Of a DNA stretch of 64,000 bases, positions 22,287-34,353 are shown one piece after another. The notes under the pieces were generated by a model. It was not told the origin of the DNA and made no database searches. It saw only the letters and a program-made list of their open reading frames with translations. Every line of letters starts with the position of its first letter. Position 1 is the first letter of the stretch. The translations under genes were made by a program, and so were the position numbers. The DNA is taken from contig NC_089826.1 in assembly GCF_035046505.1 (NCBI RefSeq), forward strand, positions 82,408,254 through 82,472,253, in the 5' to 3' direction. The DNA comes from Tiliqua scincoides. Lineage: Eukaryota > Chordata > Lepidosauria > Squamata > Scincidae.

Positions 22287-22458
22287 CCTCGGTTCCAAAA
22301 TTGTGAGCTGTGGCTCCCCAGGGAGCCACGGAAACCATGCAGGGGAGCCATGGAATTCTCACGAAAAACCTGCCGCCCTATACAAGGTATAGGATTGTAT
22401 AGGCCAATGGACCCAGAAGGTAAGGGAGCAGCCAGTCACAAAAATTTGGGAACCACTG
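22287..22458. mobile_element. hAT-like MITE, old
   Basis: Left end CCTCGGTTCCAAAATTGTGA and right end TCACAAAAATTTGGGAACCA are imperfect inverted repeats, the right one ending CCACTG. The flanking 8-mers do not match. Confidence 0.6.
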
Positions 22459-23605
22459 CTCTAAGGTTGTGTGGCCACACACTTTTTAAAACCAAGCTCT
22501 CTATAGTGCAGAGCTCGTCAACTGAGAAGTTCAGTGACGATGTGACAACATCATCACTGAATATCCAGAGGTGGCACTGTGACTTGTCATGACGCAGTAG
22601 AGCTGTGGAGGGGTCCATATATGAGCGTAGACCCCTTACAGGGAACACTGCCTGGATGTTCTTCTCATTTAACCCCACTGATGTGATAAATGACTGGACT
22701 ACCCATTATTTGCCAGGTGAAAAAGCATCAACCCTGGCAGTTATGGCCGCTGCTTCCACAGACACAGAAATGGTGAAGGACCTGACAACATTGCACTGCA
22801 GGTTCATTATGCCACAGGCCTACTTTAGTGTACTCACTGTACCCAAGGGAGGAGGGATAGGATGGAGTAGAGCAGCCTTCATCCAAAATAGTTTGGACCT
22901 ACCAGATCATTGATCATCTGGATACATAATGATTCCAAATTATTTCTGAACCATAATGGAATTGATTGCCTATTGTATATGTATTTTTAAAGTGTGTTGA
23001 AACAAAGTATAACAATTCACTTGGTAAGAGACAGTAATAGAAGTCTTGCAATATTAGGTCTATTTCAATCTCATGTCATTTTGTTCATCTCCTGTGTGTG
23101 TGTTTTCAATGTGGGAGTATCAGAACAGTAAACTACACACAGAGAGCACAGACCTCATTTGCTTTACCGAAGAGAATGTCACCCGATTACTCCTTTCCAC
23201 GAAATGGAATGTGTCACAGCATCCCCTTCTGTTTTAGGTCGCAGTCCTGAAATCGCTTCCTGAAATTGGAAGCAGCCCTCCTGAATTCAGAAGGGACAGC
23301 TTGGAGAGAAGTTGTTCTGGCCTGTGGCCAAGATTTACTTGGAAGTCAGGAAAGGGCAGAATCGGAAAGAAAAAAGAGTGCATCAGATGTTTGTTGCCGA
23401 GGTAAGTGAAAAGCACAACTGGGAAGGAAGTGCAGATGACACCAGGCCAAGCTGTGTAGGATCTTGCAAACATCTCCAATTATGTTAATCAAATCAAGAG
23501 TTTTTACTTCCTGTGAATTCTCTTCAGCACTTTACTTTGCTTCTATATAATTACTTGATACAATACCAGGAAAGTGCATTTGAGAAAAGAAAATGTCCTG
23601 TCTGT
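22459..23605. other. Noncoding stretch, nothing recognised
   Basis: A short inverted pair (ACTTCTCAGTTGACGA region) flanks 22510-22560. No exon or repeat family was identified. Confidence 0.4.
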
Positions 23606-23611
23606 GTATGC

Positions 23612-24000
23612 AGGCATCCCCCCTGCATCCACGGATTCAATTATTCACAATTCACACATTTCCCTTCCATCGCGCAAATGACATCTCTCTCTGATTGCAG
23701 CCTTCGTGTTGCTGTCTCCTGTGTCTGGCTGTCTCTGTGCTGTCTGCAAATGCAGGAAGCAGGAAGTGCTAACGGAAGTGGGTTGGAGGGCGGAGAACAA
23801 TATGAAGTTAATGGAACTTATTTCTCAGTAGGCATGTGCAGGATTGTGTTATCAAGTGCTGGGACATGCGGTGGGTGGGAAGGCAGGTGAGGCAGGTGAG
23901 GCAGAGCCTCCCCACTGGAGTCCTTTGAAAAGCACCACCTCTGTGTGAGGTGTCCAAGCATCCACAACCCATGCGCAGAGCTCTGTTACACTCCAGGTAA
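23612..24000. mobile_element. Partial DNA-transposon ends
   Basis: CAGGCATCCCCCCTGCATCC at about 23612 resembles a Tigger-type end without a partner. Bases 23862-23980 (GGGACATGCGGTGGGTGG, GAGGCAGAGCCTCCCCACT) are one end of the family F foldback described at 25945. Confidence 0.5.
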
Positions 24001-24159
24001 GTGGGAGGGGGTGGATTTGCCACGGGGGGCCGGTGACATTCCGTGGGGGGGTGCCATCGCAGACCTTTGCCCTGGGGCACAGGGCTGGGGAGGTCCGTCA
24101 CTGCCCCAGAGAGGGTCTCCCACCCCTACATACAGCTATTGAGTCACCTTCTGCCTCCA

Positions 24160-25610
24160 TTGCCAGTAAGGCGTGAAGCAGGTTTCTCTCCATCCCAACT
24201 GGCGCACAGTAATGGCAGGCAGATTCATTGCTCATTGGGAATGAAACATAGGTGCAAATGGGCCTTATATTTATCCAGCAAAGCTAATCTTATTATATTA
24301 TCACATCCAAGTAGATTAGCTATAATAGGCAGGGTATAATTTGAAGCAGGTTTACAATCAGAGCAGCCTCTCGGCCACAAACTCAGTAACTTTTCTATTA
24401 CAAGAGAAAATGGTTGAAGGTTTTTGTTAAGGTCTGCTAGAATTTTGCGCAGACAATTGTGTGCATAATTATACCCGGCTTCTGTTGGGTGTTCATTTTT
24501 ATCCAAAGTTGTGCGTATTCCTGAGTTAGATGCTGCGGAAATATTAAAAGCTTCCTGATGGTCACAATGCAAAACTTGTTCATGTTTTATGTATCGAAAC
24601 TGCACATTTAAATACCAAGTGAAGTTAATGACCCATAAGGCTGACAATGCACTTTTAATTAAATGAGGTCCATTAATATCTTTCTGCGTGGATGTAAATG
24701 AGGGCTTGTATACCTCACTAAGCTGTTTTGTAGCATTCCATCCTGTAAATATTTTCTATTGCCTAAGAACGAAGCAGCTTAAATGGGAAGGTTCTCATCA
24801 TCTCCTGAGTTACACTGACATTCCCAACTCTGTGAAACTATAGATTCTTTTTTCACATTTTATCACCACTGATACCGAATAATCTGCGCTGTGACAGGGC
24901 TTTTGCCAGCAACGTTTGTGTAAAAGGGCTGTCACTTGCATTTAGTTATGGATAATGTCTGGATGTTCTTCTCCCCCGTGGTCAAAATATGTGTGTATAT
25001 ATGCAGACACTCATGCCAGTAATTTTGACACATTGCCAGCAAAATATGTACATATATTTATTCAGCTCGGAACTTTGCTCTCTGGGGGACAAAAAAAAAA
25101 ACACCCGTGAATTTAACAATACTTATCCATAGTCATTTAAAAATAAATAATATCCCACCAAGGAGCTCATAGCTGGACTGGAGCTACAGTCCCCATTAGC
25201 CACAGGTTTACTTTTCAGGGATGGAAGTCTCCGAAAGGGATGAGTTGCAGTCTGATTCACTTGGGTACCTCACACACAGATACTTGAGCACAAACATGTG
25301 TAGGAGTTTCCCATTCACTTGAGCGGTGGGGAGCTCCCTCCACAAGTATCCCTCTGCATGAACGGAGAGGCTTCCTCGCTGAGGTTATTGGAGAATCCCT
25401 CATGGTTCAGAGCAATTGTGGCATCAGCTGCCTCATGAGGAAGTTGCTTGAATCAAACTATAAGGTGGCTGTGCTGCACCCCCAAACTAGAGTCAACTGG
25501 GCAAAACCGATGCCATTTTTGGATTCAGCACCCCAAATATACCCAATCATAAGTCTAATTTTTAAGATAACACTAACTTAGACTTAATTAAGATAAGTGT
25601 AACTTTTAAG
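24160..25610. other. Unique-looking AT-rich noncoding DNA
   Basis: Free of recognised repeats. It contains a 140-codon minus-strand ORF (24225-24647) with no recognisable domain and no codon pattern that sets it apart. The sequence quality and lack of repeats make 24300-24900 a candidate for conserved noncoding DNA. Confidence 0.35.
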
Positions 25611-25614
25611 ATAA

Positions 25615-25782
25615 GGTCCAATCCTTTTTGGTGCTGATGCAGCTATGCTGATGGAACATGTGGGGCATCCTGAGGGGGGGGGCAGACATGAAGGCCTCCT
25701 GAAGGTAAGAGACATTTGTTCCCCTACCTTAGGGCTGCATTGCAGCTGCATCAGTACTGGAAAGTTGGATAGGATTGGGCCC
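25615..25782. mobile_element. MITE of the 180-bp, ~31-bp TIR family
   Basis: Ends GGTCCAATCC and GGATAGGATTGGGCCC with AGTACTGGAAAGTTGG inside the right arm. The flanking trinucleotides are TAA and AAA. Confidence 0.65.
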
Positions 25783-25944
25783 AAAATGTGAGTAGGCCTG
25801 TGAGAGCTGTCTGTAGTACTTTTTACCCCTTTCCCTGTCCATAAGTCTGAGCCGTGTTTGGGCAGAGAAAATTTTTTCAAATTGTCAGAAAACAGTTCTG
25901 CAAATGTTCTTACTGGACTTTGACCAAATGCCCTGCGTATGATG

Positions 25945-26145
25945 CAGGGACGTGCAATGGGTGGGGAGGCAGGTGAGGCAGAGCCTCCCCACCGAAATCC
26001 TTCGAACAGCATCGCCGCTGTGTGAGGCATGCAAGCATTCACAATCCATATGTGCTTGCATACCTTACACAGTGGCGGTGCTTTTCAAAGGACCCCGGTG
26101 GGGAGGCGCTGCCTCACCTGTCTCCCCACTCACTGCACATCCCTT
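25945..26145. mobile_element. hAT-type foldback MITE, family F
   Basis: It starts CAGGGACGTGCAATGGGTGG and ends CACTCACTGCACATCCCTT. The flanks GTATGATG and ATATGATG match at 7 of 8. The arms pair over about 90 bp. Partial copies lie at 187, 23862 and 42211. Confidence 0.88.
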
Positions 26146-26153
26146 ATATGATG

Positions 26154-27313
26154 ACTTTTTCTCCATGGGCAACCAGACAGTGCCCTTTCCAAACATCTCC
26201 ATTTTCAGACCATTCTGGACCCCAACCTAAGCAGCGCAGGGGAAAACGACTGTGCGAGCCAGAAGATTCATGACATTGACAAGAGTGGCACCCCTTATAG
26301 GCATCTCTCCTTTTAGGACAACATGTTGCAGCTTGATACTTCTCTACTTACGTAAAACATAAAATTAGAACTAAGCCATTTTATTAGTTAGAAGCCAAGT
26401 ACATTTTCCTTCACTTATAATGTTCAGAATCATCTGCAGACAAGAATATCACCTCTGTTAGCAAAACAAGTCATTTACTAGGAAATATTTAGGCTTGTGT
26501 AGGTTATTATATAGTTCTGGATAAAAGACATTATGCATTAAAGCATCTACCTCTGCAATACGCCTACACTGTATACTGTAAAGAGAGCCATTAGCTAATA
26601 ACACCCACTTTACAAATATCTTGATAGTTGCATGTTTCAGAGATATATACCGGCGCAGTGTCTTCTGCAGCAGCAGCTAATAAACTCTGCATATTAGAGA
26701 AGCTTCTGAGTCTTCGTACAACGGTGATTTCTCCTAATATGGCTCTTGTGTTGAAAATACACTCGCTAAAGACCTCTCGGGTTTTATGAGAAGCACGAAC
26801 AGTTCCAGTCCTTTCTCCAGTTTCCATCTGTCTCCTCCTTTGCTCTGCCCCCTCCCAGTTAAAACTGCACCACATTCAGACTCGGCAAGGGGACAAGTCT
26901 ACTTTTCCAAAATGTGTCCTGTCTTTGAGTTCCCAAATCAAGCATAGGTCAGAGAAGAAAGGATTGGTGCCTTCCATCTGAAACCCAGAATCATTGGGGG
27001 GCAGTGTCAGTCTGGTTCCAGTTGGGGGCACAGAGTGGAAAAAAACATCACTTCCCTGCCCCTACTGTGAATTTCTGATGGTGATGACCAGACCAATCAA
27101 GGTCAGAGTTGACAGGCAGGTTTGTGCTCCAACACAATACAGTCTTCAAGGGCAGTGTTTTTGTTTGTTTTTGCCGTGTTTACCCCCCCCCCCCCGCCCC
27201 AATATACAACATGGGTTTATCAGTGTATTTCCCTTCCAGTTTTTTATTTTATGGTTGGCACCAAATGCCCTCCCAAAGGACGGGTAATTTTCCCGTAGGT
27301 CAGCTGAGGGACA
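26154..27313. other. Noncoding stretch
   Basis: Only a C run at 27183-27196 stands out. A 94-codon minus-strand ORF at 26591-26875 was inspected and has no recognised motif. Confidence 0.4.
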
Positions 27314-27325
27314 GGTAAGTGATCA

Positions 27326-27734
27326 GTTTATGTTGGCAACCTTCAGTCTCGAAAGACTATGGTATCGCGCTCTGAAAGGTGGTTCTGAAACAGCGTCTAG
27401 TGTGGCTGAAAAGGCCAATTCGGGAGTGACAATCCCTTCCACACCGGGAGCAAGTGCAGTCTGTCCCTGGTCTGTCTCCCTGGCTATGGGCCTTCCTTCT
27501 TTGCCTCTTAGCCTCAGACTGTTGGCCAAGTGTCTCTTCAAACTGGGAAAGGCCATGCTGCACAGCCTGTCTCCAAGCGGGCCGCTCAGAGGCCAGGGTT
27601 TCCAACCTGTCGAGGTCCACTCCTAAGGCCTTCAGATCCCTCTTGCAGATGTCCTTGTAACGCAGCTGTGGTCTACCTGTAGGGCACTTTCCCTGCACGA
27701 GTTCTCCATAGAGAAGATCCTTTCACTACCCTTT
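27326..27734 (-). mobile_element. LINE 3' fragment with tail
   Basis: Encodes GKCPTGRPQLRYKDICKRDL to the CCHC finger and a stop after RTTFQSAIP, followed by the tail. A 12-bp duplication, GGTAAGTGATCA, flanks it (27314-27325, 27735-27746). The 3' end carries a few extra bases (CATAAAC, minus strand) after the shared tail, and ten unmatched bases sit at its 5' end. Confidence 0.92.
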
Positions 27735-27813
27735 GGTAAGTGATCAAGGCCCAATGAAAGGGTTTGCTTGTAGGAAGTAGCGCAGAAAACACCTCCTGCA
27801 AAATGAATGCAGG

Positions 27814-27937
27814 GAGGCAAATGCCTCTGTTTTGCTCCCACTGCCCAGAATGGCTCTAAAGGGGAGGGGCTACTTGAACAGCATGTTCATTTGCCTGCAA
27901 AACTTAGTGCTTTGCACGCCCTCTAGTTATGCCACTG
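27814..27937. mobile_element. Half of a family A hAT foldback
   Basis: Only the right arm is clear: GCAAAACTTAGTGCTTTGCA and CTCTAGTTATGCCACTG. Confidence 0.65.
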
Positions 27938-28606
27938 ACTGGAGATGCTTTTTGATGCTAACAAAATTGGATCACGTCAAAAAATTGTTGCAGTCTCATT
28001 CACTCAGCTTCTGTCTGCAGAACTCGGGCACTGAACAGGCCTTGCACGAGGCATTTTGGTGCCTGCAGCAAACATCCAAATAGCACACACACCTCCCTCC
28101 CTTCCAGCACTAATTGATGTGGTGCACAATTAGGATTGCCAACTGGGCCAAGCAAAATAAATCTGGCCTGGGCTTCTGCTGGAGTGCCGTTCGCAGCAGC
28201 TGGAAATGCAGGAACCAGCAGTTGAAAGCTGTTCAGGGCCTGGAGACGAATGTTCTCACCTGCTAATTACTGCCAATCAAAGTGCTGTTAAGGGCACAGC
28301 TAAAAGGGCCAGTTCAACCACGGACAACCCTAGTGAGCATCCACTGGGAAAGTCTCTCCGGCAACGGCACTGAAATGAATAAGAGCGACCTCCGGCACGC
28401 TTCAATTGCTTTCAATGGAGATTGCACAAAAACACTTTCTAATGACTTGGACCTGTGACTCAATGCCAGTCTGAGTCCTCCTCTGATACTCATGTCAGCT
28501 GCCCTGCTGCTTTAGGCTGCCCACTTTGTGCACCAGCTAAGCGTACTCCTGTACCCACGTCTGCAGCTCTTAAGAAGCAAGACTCCTTACCCCCCCCAAC
28601 CCGTTT
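27938..28606. other. Noncoding stretch, nothing recognised
   Basis: No gene or named repeat was found. Confidence 0.4.
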
Positions 28607-28613
28607 GTCCCCC

Positions 28614-28842
28614 TATAGATTTTCAACCTTTTTCATCTCACGGCACACTGAGCATGTGTTAAAATTGTCAAGGCACACCATCTGTTTTTTGGCAACCGAC
28701 AAGGCACATCGCACTGCCGCTGGGGGGCTCCCATCCCCCAGTGGTTCTACTAATATATGACCCTGCCCCAAACTCCTGTGGCACATCTATAGATTATTTA
28801 CAATACACCAATGTGCCATGGCACAGTGGCTGAAAATTGCTG
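28614..28842. mobile_element. hAT-type MITE, family C, inverted copy
   Basis: Reverse-complement relative of 2260-2502: GATTTTCAACCTTTTTCATC at the left, GTGCCATGGCACAGTGG and TGAAAATTGCTG at the right. The flanking duplication is not clear. Confidence 0.7.
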
Positions 28843-29120
28843 CTCTAATAGATGCCTTTACCCATATCTCTTGCTATCTGAAGGAGAGAAACTTCACTGC
28901 CCAGAGTCCAGTTTTTGAATTTCTTACACTAGCAAGTTCTCAAGTAGCAGGTACAAATGGGCTAATCACGTGCACCCACTTTATCTTAACTGTTTTAAAA
29001 ATTTTGTTGGAAAGAAAAGGCAACAAATATCCCTTTATCAAGTCAGCAACAACACTGGTACACCCATCTGGGGCGTTCAGCTCTCTTTGATAAGTTGATC
29101 CATCAGACACACAATACAAG
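28843..29120. other. Noncoding stretch
   Basis: Nothing recognised. Confidence 0.4.
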
Positions 29121-29776
29121 TTGTTGGCAACCTTCAGTCTCGAAAGACTATGGTATCGCGCTCTGAAAGGTGGTTCTGGAATAGCGTCTAGTGTGGCTGA
29201 AAAGGCCAATTCGGGAGTGGCAATCCCTTCCACACTGGCAGCAAGTGCAGTCTGTCCCTGGTCTGTCTCCCTGGCTATGGGCCTTCCTTCTTTGCCTCTT
29301 TGCCTCAGACTGTTGGCCAAGTGTCTCTTCCAACTGGGAAAGGCCATGCTGCACAGCCTGCCTCCAAGCGGGCCGCTCAGAGGCCAGAGTTTCCCACTTG
29401 TTGAGGTCCACTCCTAAGGCCTTCAGATCCCTCTTGCAGATTTCCTTATATCGCAGCTGTGGTCTACCTGTAGGGCGCTTTCCTTGCACGAGTTCTCCAT
29501 AGAGGAGATCCTTTGGGATCCGGCCATCATCCATTCTCACAACATGACTGAGCCAATGCAGACATCTCTGTTTCAGCAGTGAATACATGCTAGGGATTCA
29601 AGCACGTTCCAGGACTGTGTTGTTTGGAACTTTGTCCTGCCAGGTGATGCCGAGGATGCGTCGGAGGCAGCGCATGTGGAAAGCGTTCAGTTTCCTCTCC
29701 TGTTGTGAGTGAAGAGTCCATGACCCGCTGCAGTACAGAAGTGTACTCAGGACGCAAGCTCTGTAGACCTGGATCT
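29121..29776 (-). mobile_element. LINE 3' fragment with tail
   Basis: Encodes YSLLKQRCLHWLSHVVRMDD, GRPQLRYKEICKRDLKALG, the CCHC finger and RTTFQSAIP stop, then the shared tail at the left edge. The 5' end stops inside 'GTAGACCTGGATCT' next to an 85-bp MITE-like text. No clear duplication. Confidence 0.9.
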
Positions 29777-29908
29777 ACTCAGAAGCAAATTCCATTTAGA
29801 ATCCCATGTATAGAACTGTGACATCAGTTCTTCGTTGGCTTAGCCAAACCTGTTCTTTGGTATGCTCTTTGGTATTCTGTATGCTCGTTGACATCTCTGT
29901 ATATAGCA

Positions 29909-30335
29909 CAGCAATTTTCCGCCAGTGTTCCGTGGTGCACTAGTTTGCAGCAAATGGTCCAGACGTGTGTTGCGGGAGTTTGGGGAATGGTCACTTATTA
30001 GTAGGGCCGTTGGGAGAATATGAGCCCTTGACAAGAGTGAGGTGTGCCTTGTCAATTGACTGTTGATTCCGCCCCTCCTGGGACCCAATCTGGTTGCCCC
30101 CATTTCCCCCTACCACTTGTGTCTTTACAACAACCCTGTGAGAAGAGGCTGTCCAGGATCATATCAAGAACTCCATTTTGCCAATGCAGTACCATTGGAT
30201 CGGATGCAGTACCGTTGGATCGGATCCAAGCCTTCTCTTGCACAGACTCTGAAAGTTTGCCACAACCTCTCCCCCGCCCCATGAGACTTCGCCACAACCT
30301 TGTTGGGGTCATGACTCACAAGTTGAAGAACACTG
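29909..30335. mobile_element. hAT-like element, family C relative
   Basis: It starts CAGCAATTTTCCGCCAGTG and ends CACAAGTTGAAGAACACTG, with interior phrases shared with family C (GGAGTTTGGGGAATGGTCAC, TGCCTTGTCAATTGAC). A 20-bp block (CAGTACCATTGGATCGGATG) is tandemly repeated at 30186. No matching 8-mers. Confidence 0.65.
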
Positions 30336-30927
30336 AGATATATTAACCGTCGTGACCCTTCACTTCCCAAACCACCCCCCAGCCAGTTGGTCTGTTTCAA
30401 AAGGCACATTTGGATAAATATGCACACATGTGCCTTGACGGCTAACTTATGAGGCAATGCTCTACATTCCTGCCTTTCAGCTGTGGATGTGATCTCTTTG
30501 TCCATTTGGGTATGCAGTATTCTTCACCTTTATATCTTCTTTAAAATCTTCATTAAAATAACGCTTTAAAAAACCCTCCCTCCAATGACATGCAGCCTAT
30601 TGGATCCCAGGTGGTTGGATGTGTCTTAGTTGAACTGAGTGAGAGGAGGAGATATTTGAACTGGCGTAACAGAGGAGAAAAATAAAGAAATGGATGGATG
30701 AATAGATAAATTACTAGCTTTCCACAACCAGTCTCTAGATTACTATTTTCCCTGCAGATCTCTTGTCATAATGTTTTTTAAAGCTTCAGAATATGCTCAC
30801 ATGCTTTTTGTCCCAGAATCCCTCACCTGTGGAACATGACTCACTGCAAGTTTATCAAATTCTTGTGCCATTTCTAGAATCCAGGGGGAAAGATGTGACA
30901 GTGCAAGGCCACAGCAAAAGCTTCTTG
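30336..30927. other. Noncoding stretch
   Basis: Nothing recognised. Confidence 0.4.
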
Positions 30928-31078
30928 CAGTGTGATCCTATGCATGTCTACCCAGAAGTAAGCCCCACTAAATTCCATGGGATGGGCTCCCAGAGTGCGC
31001 ATATCATTGCAGCTTGCAGAATATCATTGCGCATATCATTATCATTATCATTATCATTATCATTGCGCATATCATTGC
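30928..31078. repeat. MITE half and (ATCATT)n repeat at a CR1 edge
   Basis: GTGTGATCCTATGCATGTCT begins an 85-bp MITE copy whose right end (GCGCATATCATTGCAG) is repeated around a hexanucleotide ATCATT array at 31035-31065. The CR1 starts immediately after, in copies of AGAAGATTGGA. Confidence 0.8.
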
Positions 31079-32674
31079 AGAAGATTGGAAGAAGATTGGA
31101 AGAAGAACATTGCAGAAGATTGGAGGATAGCAAATGTCACGCCTATTTTTAAAAAGGGAAAGAGGGGGGACCCGGGAAACTATAGGCCGGTCAGCCTAAC
31201 ATCCATACTGGGTAAGATGGTGGAATGCCTCATCAAAGATAGGATCTCAAAACACATAGACGAACAGGCCTTGCTGAGGGAGAGTCAGCATGGCTTCTGT
31301 AAGGGTAAGTCTTGCCTCACGAACCTTATAGAATTCTTTGAAAAGGTCAACAGGCATGTGGATGCGGGAGAACCCGTGGACATTATATATCTGGACTTTC
31401 AGAAGGCATTTGACACGGTCCCTCACCAAAGGCTACTGAAAAAACTCCACAGTCAGGGAATTAGAGGACAGGTCCTCTCGTGGATTGAGAACTGGTTGGA
31501 GGCCAGGAAGCAGAGAGTGGGTGTCAATGGGCAATTTTCAAAATGGAGAGAGGTGAAAAGCGGTGTGCCCCAAGGATCTGTCCTAGGACCGGTGCTTTTC
31601 AACCTCTTCATAAATGACCTGGAGACAGGGTTGAGCAGTGAAGTGGCTAAGTTTGCAGATGACACCAAACTTTTCCGAGTGGTAAAGACCAGAAGTGATT
31701 GTGAGGAGCTCCAGAAGGATCTCTCCAGACTGGCAGAATGGGCAGCAAAATGGCAGATGCGCTTCAATGTCAGTAAGTGTAAAGTCATGCACATTGGGGC
31801 AAAAAATCAAAACTTTAGATATAGGCTGATGGGTTCTGAGCTGTCTGTGACAGATCAGGAGAGAGATCTTGGGGTGGTGGTGGACAGGTCGATGAAAGTG
31901 TCGACCCAATGTGCGGCGGCAGTGAAGAAGGCCAATTCTATGCTTGGGATCATTAGGAAGGGTATTGAGAACAAAACGGCTAGTATTATAATGCCGTTGT
32001 ACAAATCTATGGTAAATGCCACACCTGGAGTATTGTGTCCAGTTCTGGTCGCCGCATCTCAAAAAAGACATAGTGGAAATGGAAAAGGTGCAAAAGAGAG
32101 CGACTAAGATGATTACGGGGCTGGGGTACCTTCCTTATGAGGAAAGGCTACGGCGTTTGGGCCTCTTCAGCCTAGAAAAGAGACGCTTGAGGGGGGACAT
32201 GATTGAGACATACAAAATTATGCAGGGGATGGACAGAGTGGATAGGGAGATGCTCTTTACACTCTCACATAATACCAGAACCAGGGGACATCCACTAAAA
32301 TTGAGTGTTGGGAGAGTTAGGACAGACAAAAGAAAATATTTCTTTACTCAGCGCGTGGTCGGTCTGTGGAACTCCTTGCCACAGGATGTGGTGCTGGCGT
32401 CTAGCCTAGACGCCTTTAAAAGGGGATTGGACGAGTTTCTGGAGGAAAAATCCATTATGGGGTACAAGCCATGATGTGTATGTGCAACCTCCTGATTTTA
32501 GGAATGGGTTAAGTCAGAATGCCAGATGCAGGGGAGAGCACCAGGATGAGGTCTCTTGTTATCTGGTGTGCTCCCTGGGGCATTTGGTGGGCCGCTGTGA
32601 GATACAGGAAGCTGGACTAGATGGGCCTATGGCCTGATCCAGTGGGGCTGTTCTTATGTTCTTATGTTCTTAGC
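31079..32674 (+). mobile_element. CR1 LINE: ORF2 reverse transcriptase to 3' end
   Basis: Encodes the ORF2 reverse transcriptase from WRIANVTPIFKKGKRGDPGN through YRPVSLTS, IYLDFQKAFDTVPH, GVPQGSVLGPVLFNLFINDL, the catalytic box KFADDTKLF and DLGVVVDRSMKVS. About one base is gained near 32010 (after LYKSMV), moving the rest (PHLEYCVQFWSPHLKKD to EEKSIMGYKP, stop at 32472-32474) into another frame. A 200-bp 3' UTR follows and ends in TTATGTTC repeats. The endonuclease and ORF1 are missing because of 5' truncation. With one visible frame change in about 1.4 kb, it is a fairly young copy. Confidence 0.95.
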
Positions 32675-33019
32675 TTTGGTTACCACCCTGTGAAGCCAAA
32701 CAACAAGTTGCTCTAAACCCTGGTTCTAAACTCTGATCCCTGTGTGTCATATTTTTATCATGCTCATGTAAACCACCCTGGCAATACAGTTGAAGCTACA
32801 GTCAGGGCCAGCCCCATACTCTCCTGCACCACCTTAATCCTGCCCCCATGCCACTTCATCCCTTTACTTACTGGGACTTCGATCTGGAGCCTGCTTGATC
32901 CATGCACTTCTATTTGAAATGGAGGCAGTGTGGTCTAGTGGTTCTATTTGAAATGGAGGCAGCCTGTACTGCTTGTATCAAACAGAAGCGACATGGAGGA
33001 GGTTGCACAAACCCATCAT
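32675..33019. other. Noncoding stretch
   Basis: A ~22-bp phrase (TTCTATTTGAAATGGAGGCA) occurs twice, at about 32908 and 32941. Nothing else was recognised. Confidence 0.4.
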
Positions 33020-33150
33020 GGCTTACAACTTGTAATGGACTTTTCTTCTAGAAATCCGTTCAATCCCCTTTTAAAGGCCAGATGCCATCACCGTATCCTG
33101 TGGCAAGGAGTTCCACAGACTAATTAGATGCTGGGTAAAGAAATAAATTC
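33020..33150 (-). mobile_element. CR1 LINE fragment
   Basis: Reverse complement of the last ORF2 codons: ATGGCTTACAACTTGTAATG, TCAATCCCCTTTTAAAGGCC, CCTGTGGCAAGGAGTTCCAC. Confidence 0.85.
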
Positions 33151-33853
33151 AAAGCAGTAAATTTCAAAGTGGTGAATTCAAACTTCTTATATTTAGCAGG
33201 GGGAGAGCAACTGTGCCCCTTCACTCTAGCAAGGCATATTTTCTGGTGGCTGTTGCTGGTATCTCTTTAGGAATACTGAGAGTCATAGATGTAAACAAGC
33301 CTAGAGTTTGGAACAAACCTTATCTGAAATATAACTACCATGTTGTCAAGTTTTAATTTCTGCCCAACAGTGCGTATATGCTAAAGGGTCCTGGGAGACT
33401 GGGATGCAAAAGAGATGTGTACACCTGTGGGCCGGGTAAAAATGGGTTAACAAAATGTTCGGTACAACCTTATGCAGGTCAATTCAGAAGCCACTACACT
33501 GACTGGACTTACTCTCAGGTTTATAAGATTTATAGTTTGATTGCAGCCTTTATTAATTTTGGCCAGTTAAAATGTTGCAAACTTTAGATTGTCTGAGACT
33601 GAGGCCTGTGCAGCACCCACCAATACGATTCAAAATAAATGAAGAATATTTAAAACAGAACTGAACTTCCATGAGAGCTTGTGATGAAAATGGTCAAAGG
33701 GACAAGTGAATGAAAGCAAGAGTTTTAAAATTGTGCCTGGCAGCACAGGAATGTGGCAAGGGTGACCGGGAGGGGGTATTTCTGAGTGGGTGGAAGGTGA
33801 CAGGGGTGAATCGGGCCCAGGAGGGAGGCAGGATCAGCAAAGGGACTGGGAAA
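33151..33853. other. Noncoding stretch
   Basis: Bases 33465-33550 resemble a decayed 85-bp MITE. Nothing else was recognised. Confidence 0.4.
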
Positions 33854-34297
33854 ATTATCCAGGGGATGGACAGAGTGGATAGGGAGATGCTCTTTACACT
33901 CTCACATAACACCAGAACCAGGGGACATCCACTAAAATTGAGTGTTGGGAGAGTTAGGACAGACAAAAGAAAAGATTTCATTACTCAACGTGTGGTTGGT
34001 CTGTGGAACTCCTTGCCACAGGATGTGGTGACGGCATCTGGCCTGGACGCCTTTAAAAGGGGATTGGACAAGTTTCTGGAGGAAAAATCCATTACGGGTT
34101 ACAAGCCATGATGTGTATGTGCAACCTCCTGATTTTAGAAATGGGTTATGTCAGAATGCCAGATGCAAGGGAGGGCACCAGGATGAGGACTCTTGTTATC
34201 TGGTGTGCTCCCTGGGGCATTTGGTGGGCCGCTGTGAGATCCAGGAAGCTGGACTAGATGGGCCTATGGCCTGATCCAGTGGGGCTGTTCTTATGAT
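33854..34297 (+). mobile_element. CR1 LINE 3' fragment
   Basis: Encodes QGMDRVDREMLFTLSHNTRT to FLEEKSITGYKP (stop at 34109-34111) in one frame, then the 3' UTR to GGGGCTGTTCTTATGATT. The terminal octamers are lost. Confidence 0.92.
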
Positions 34298-34353
34298 TAG
34301 AAGAAAAATTGGCAGAGGCAGGTTGACAGTGGTTGGCAATATGTGCCCCCCTG

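Noticed and set aside
24225-24647. 140-codon minus-strand ORF
   Set aside because: No recognisable domain, no splice context and AT-rich composition; length alone is not enough.
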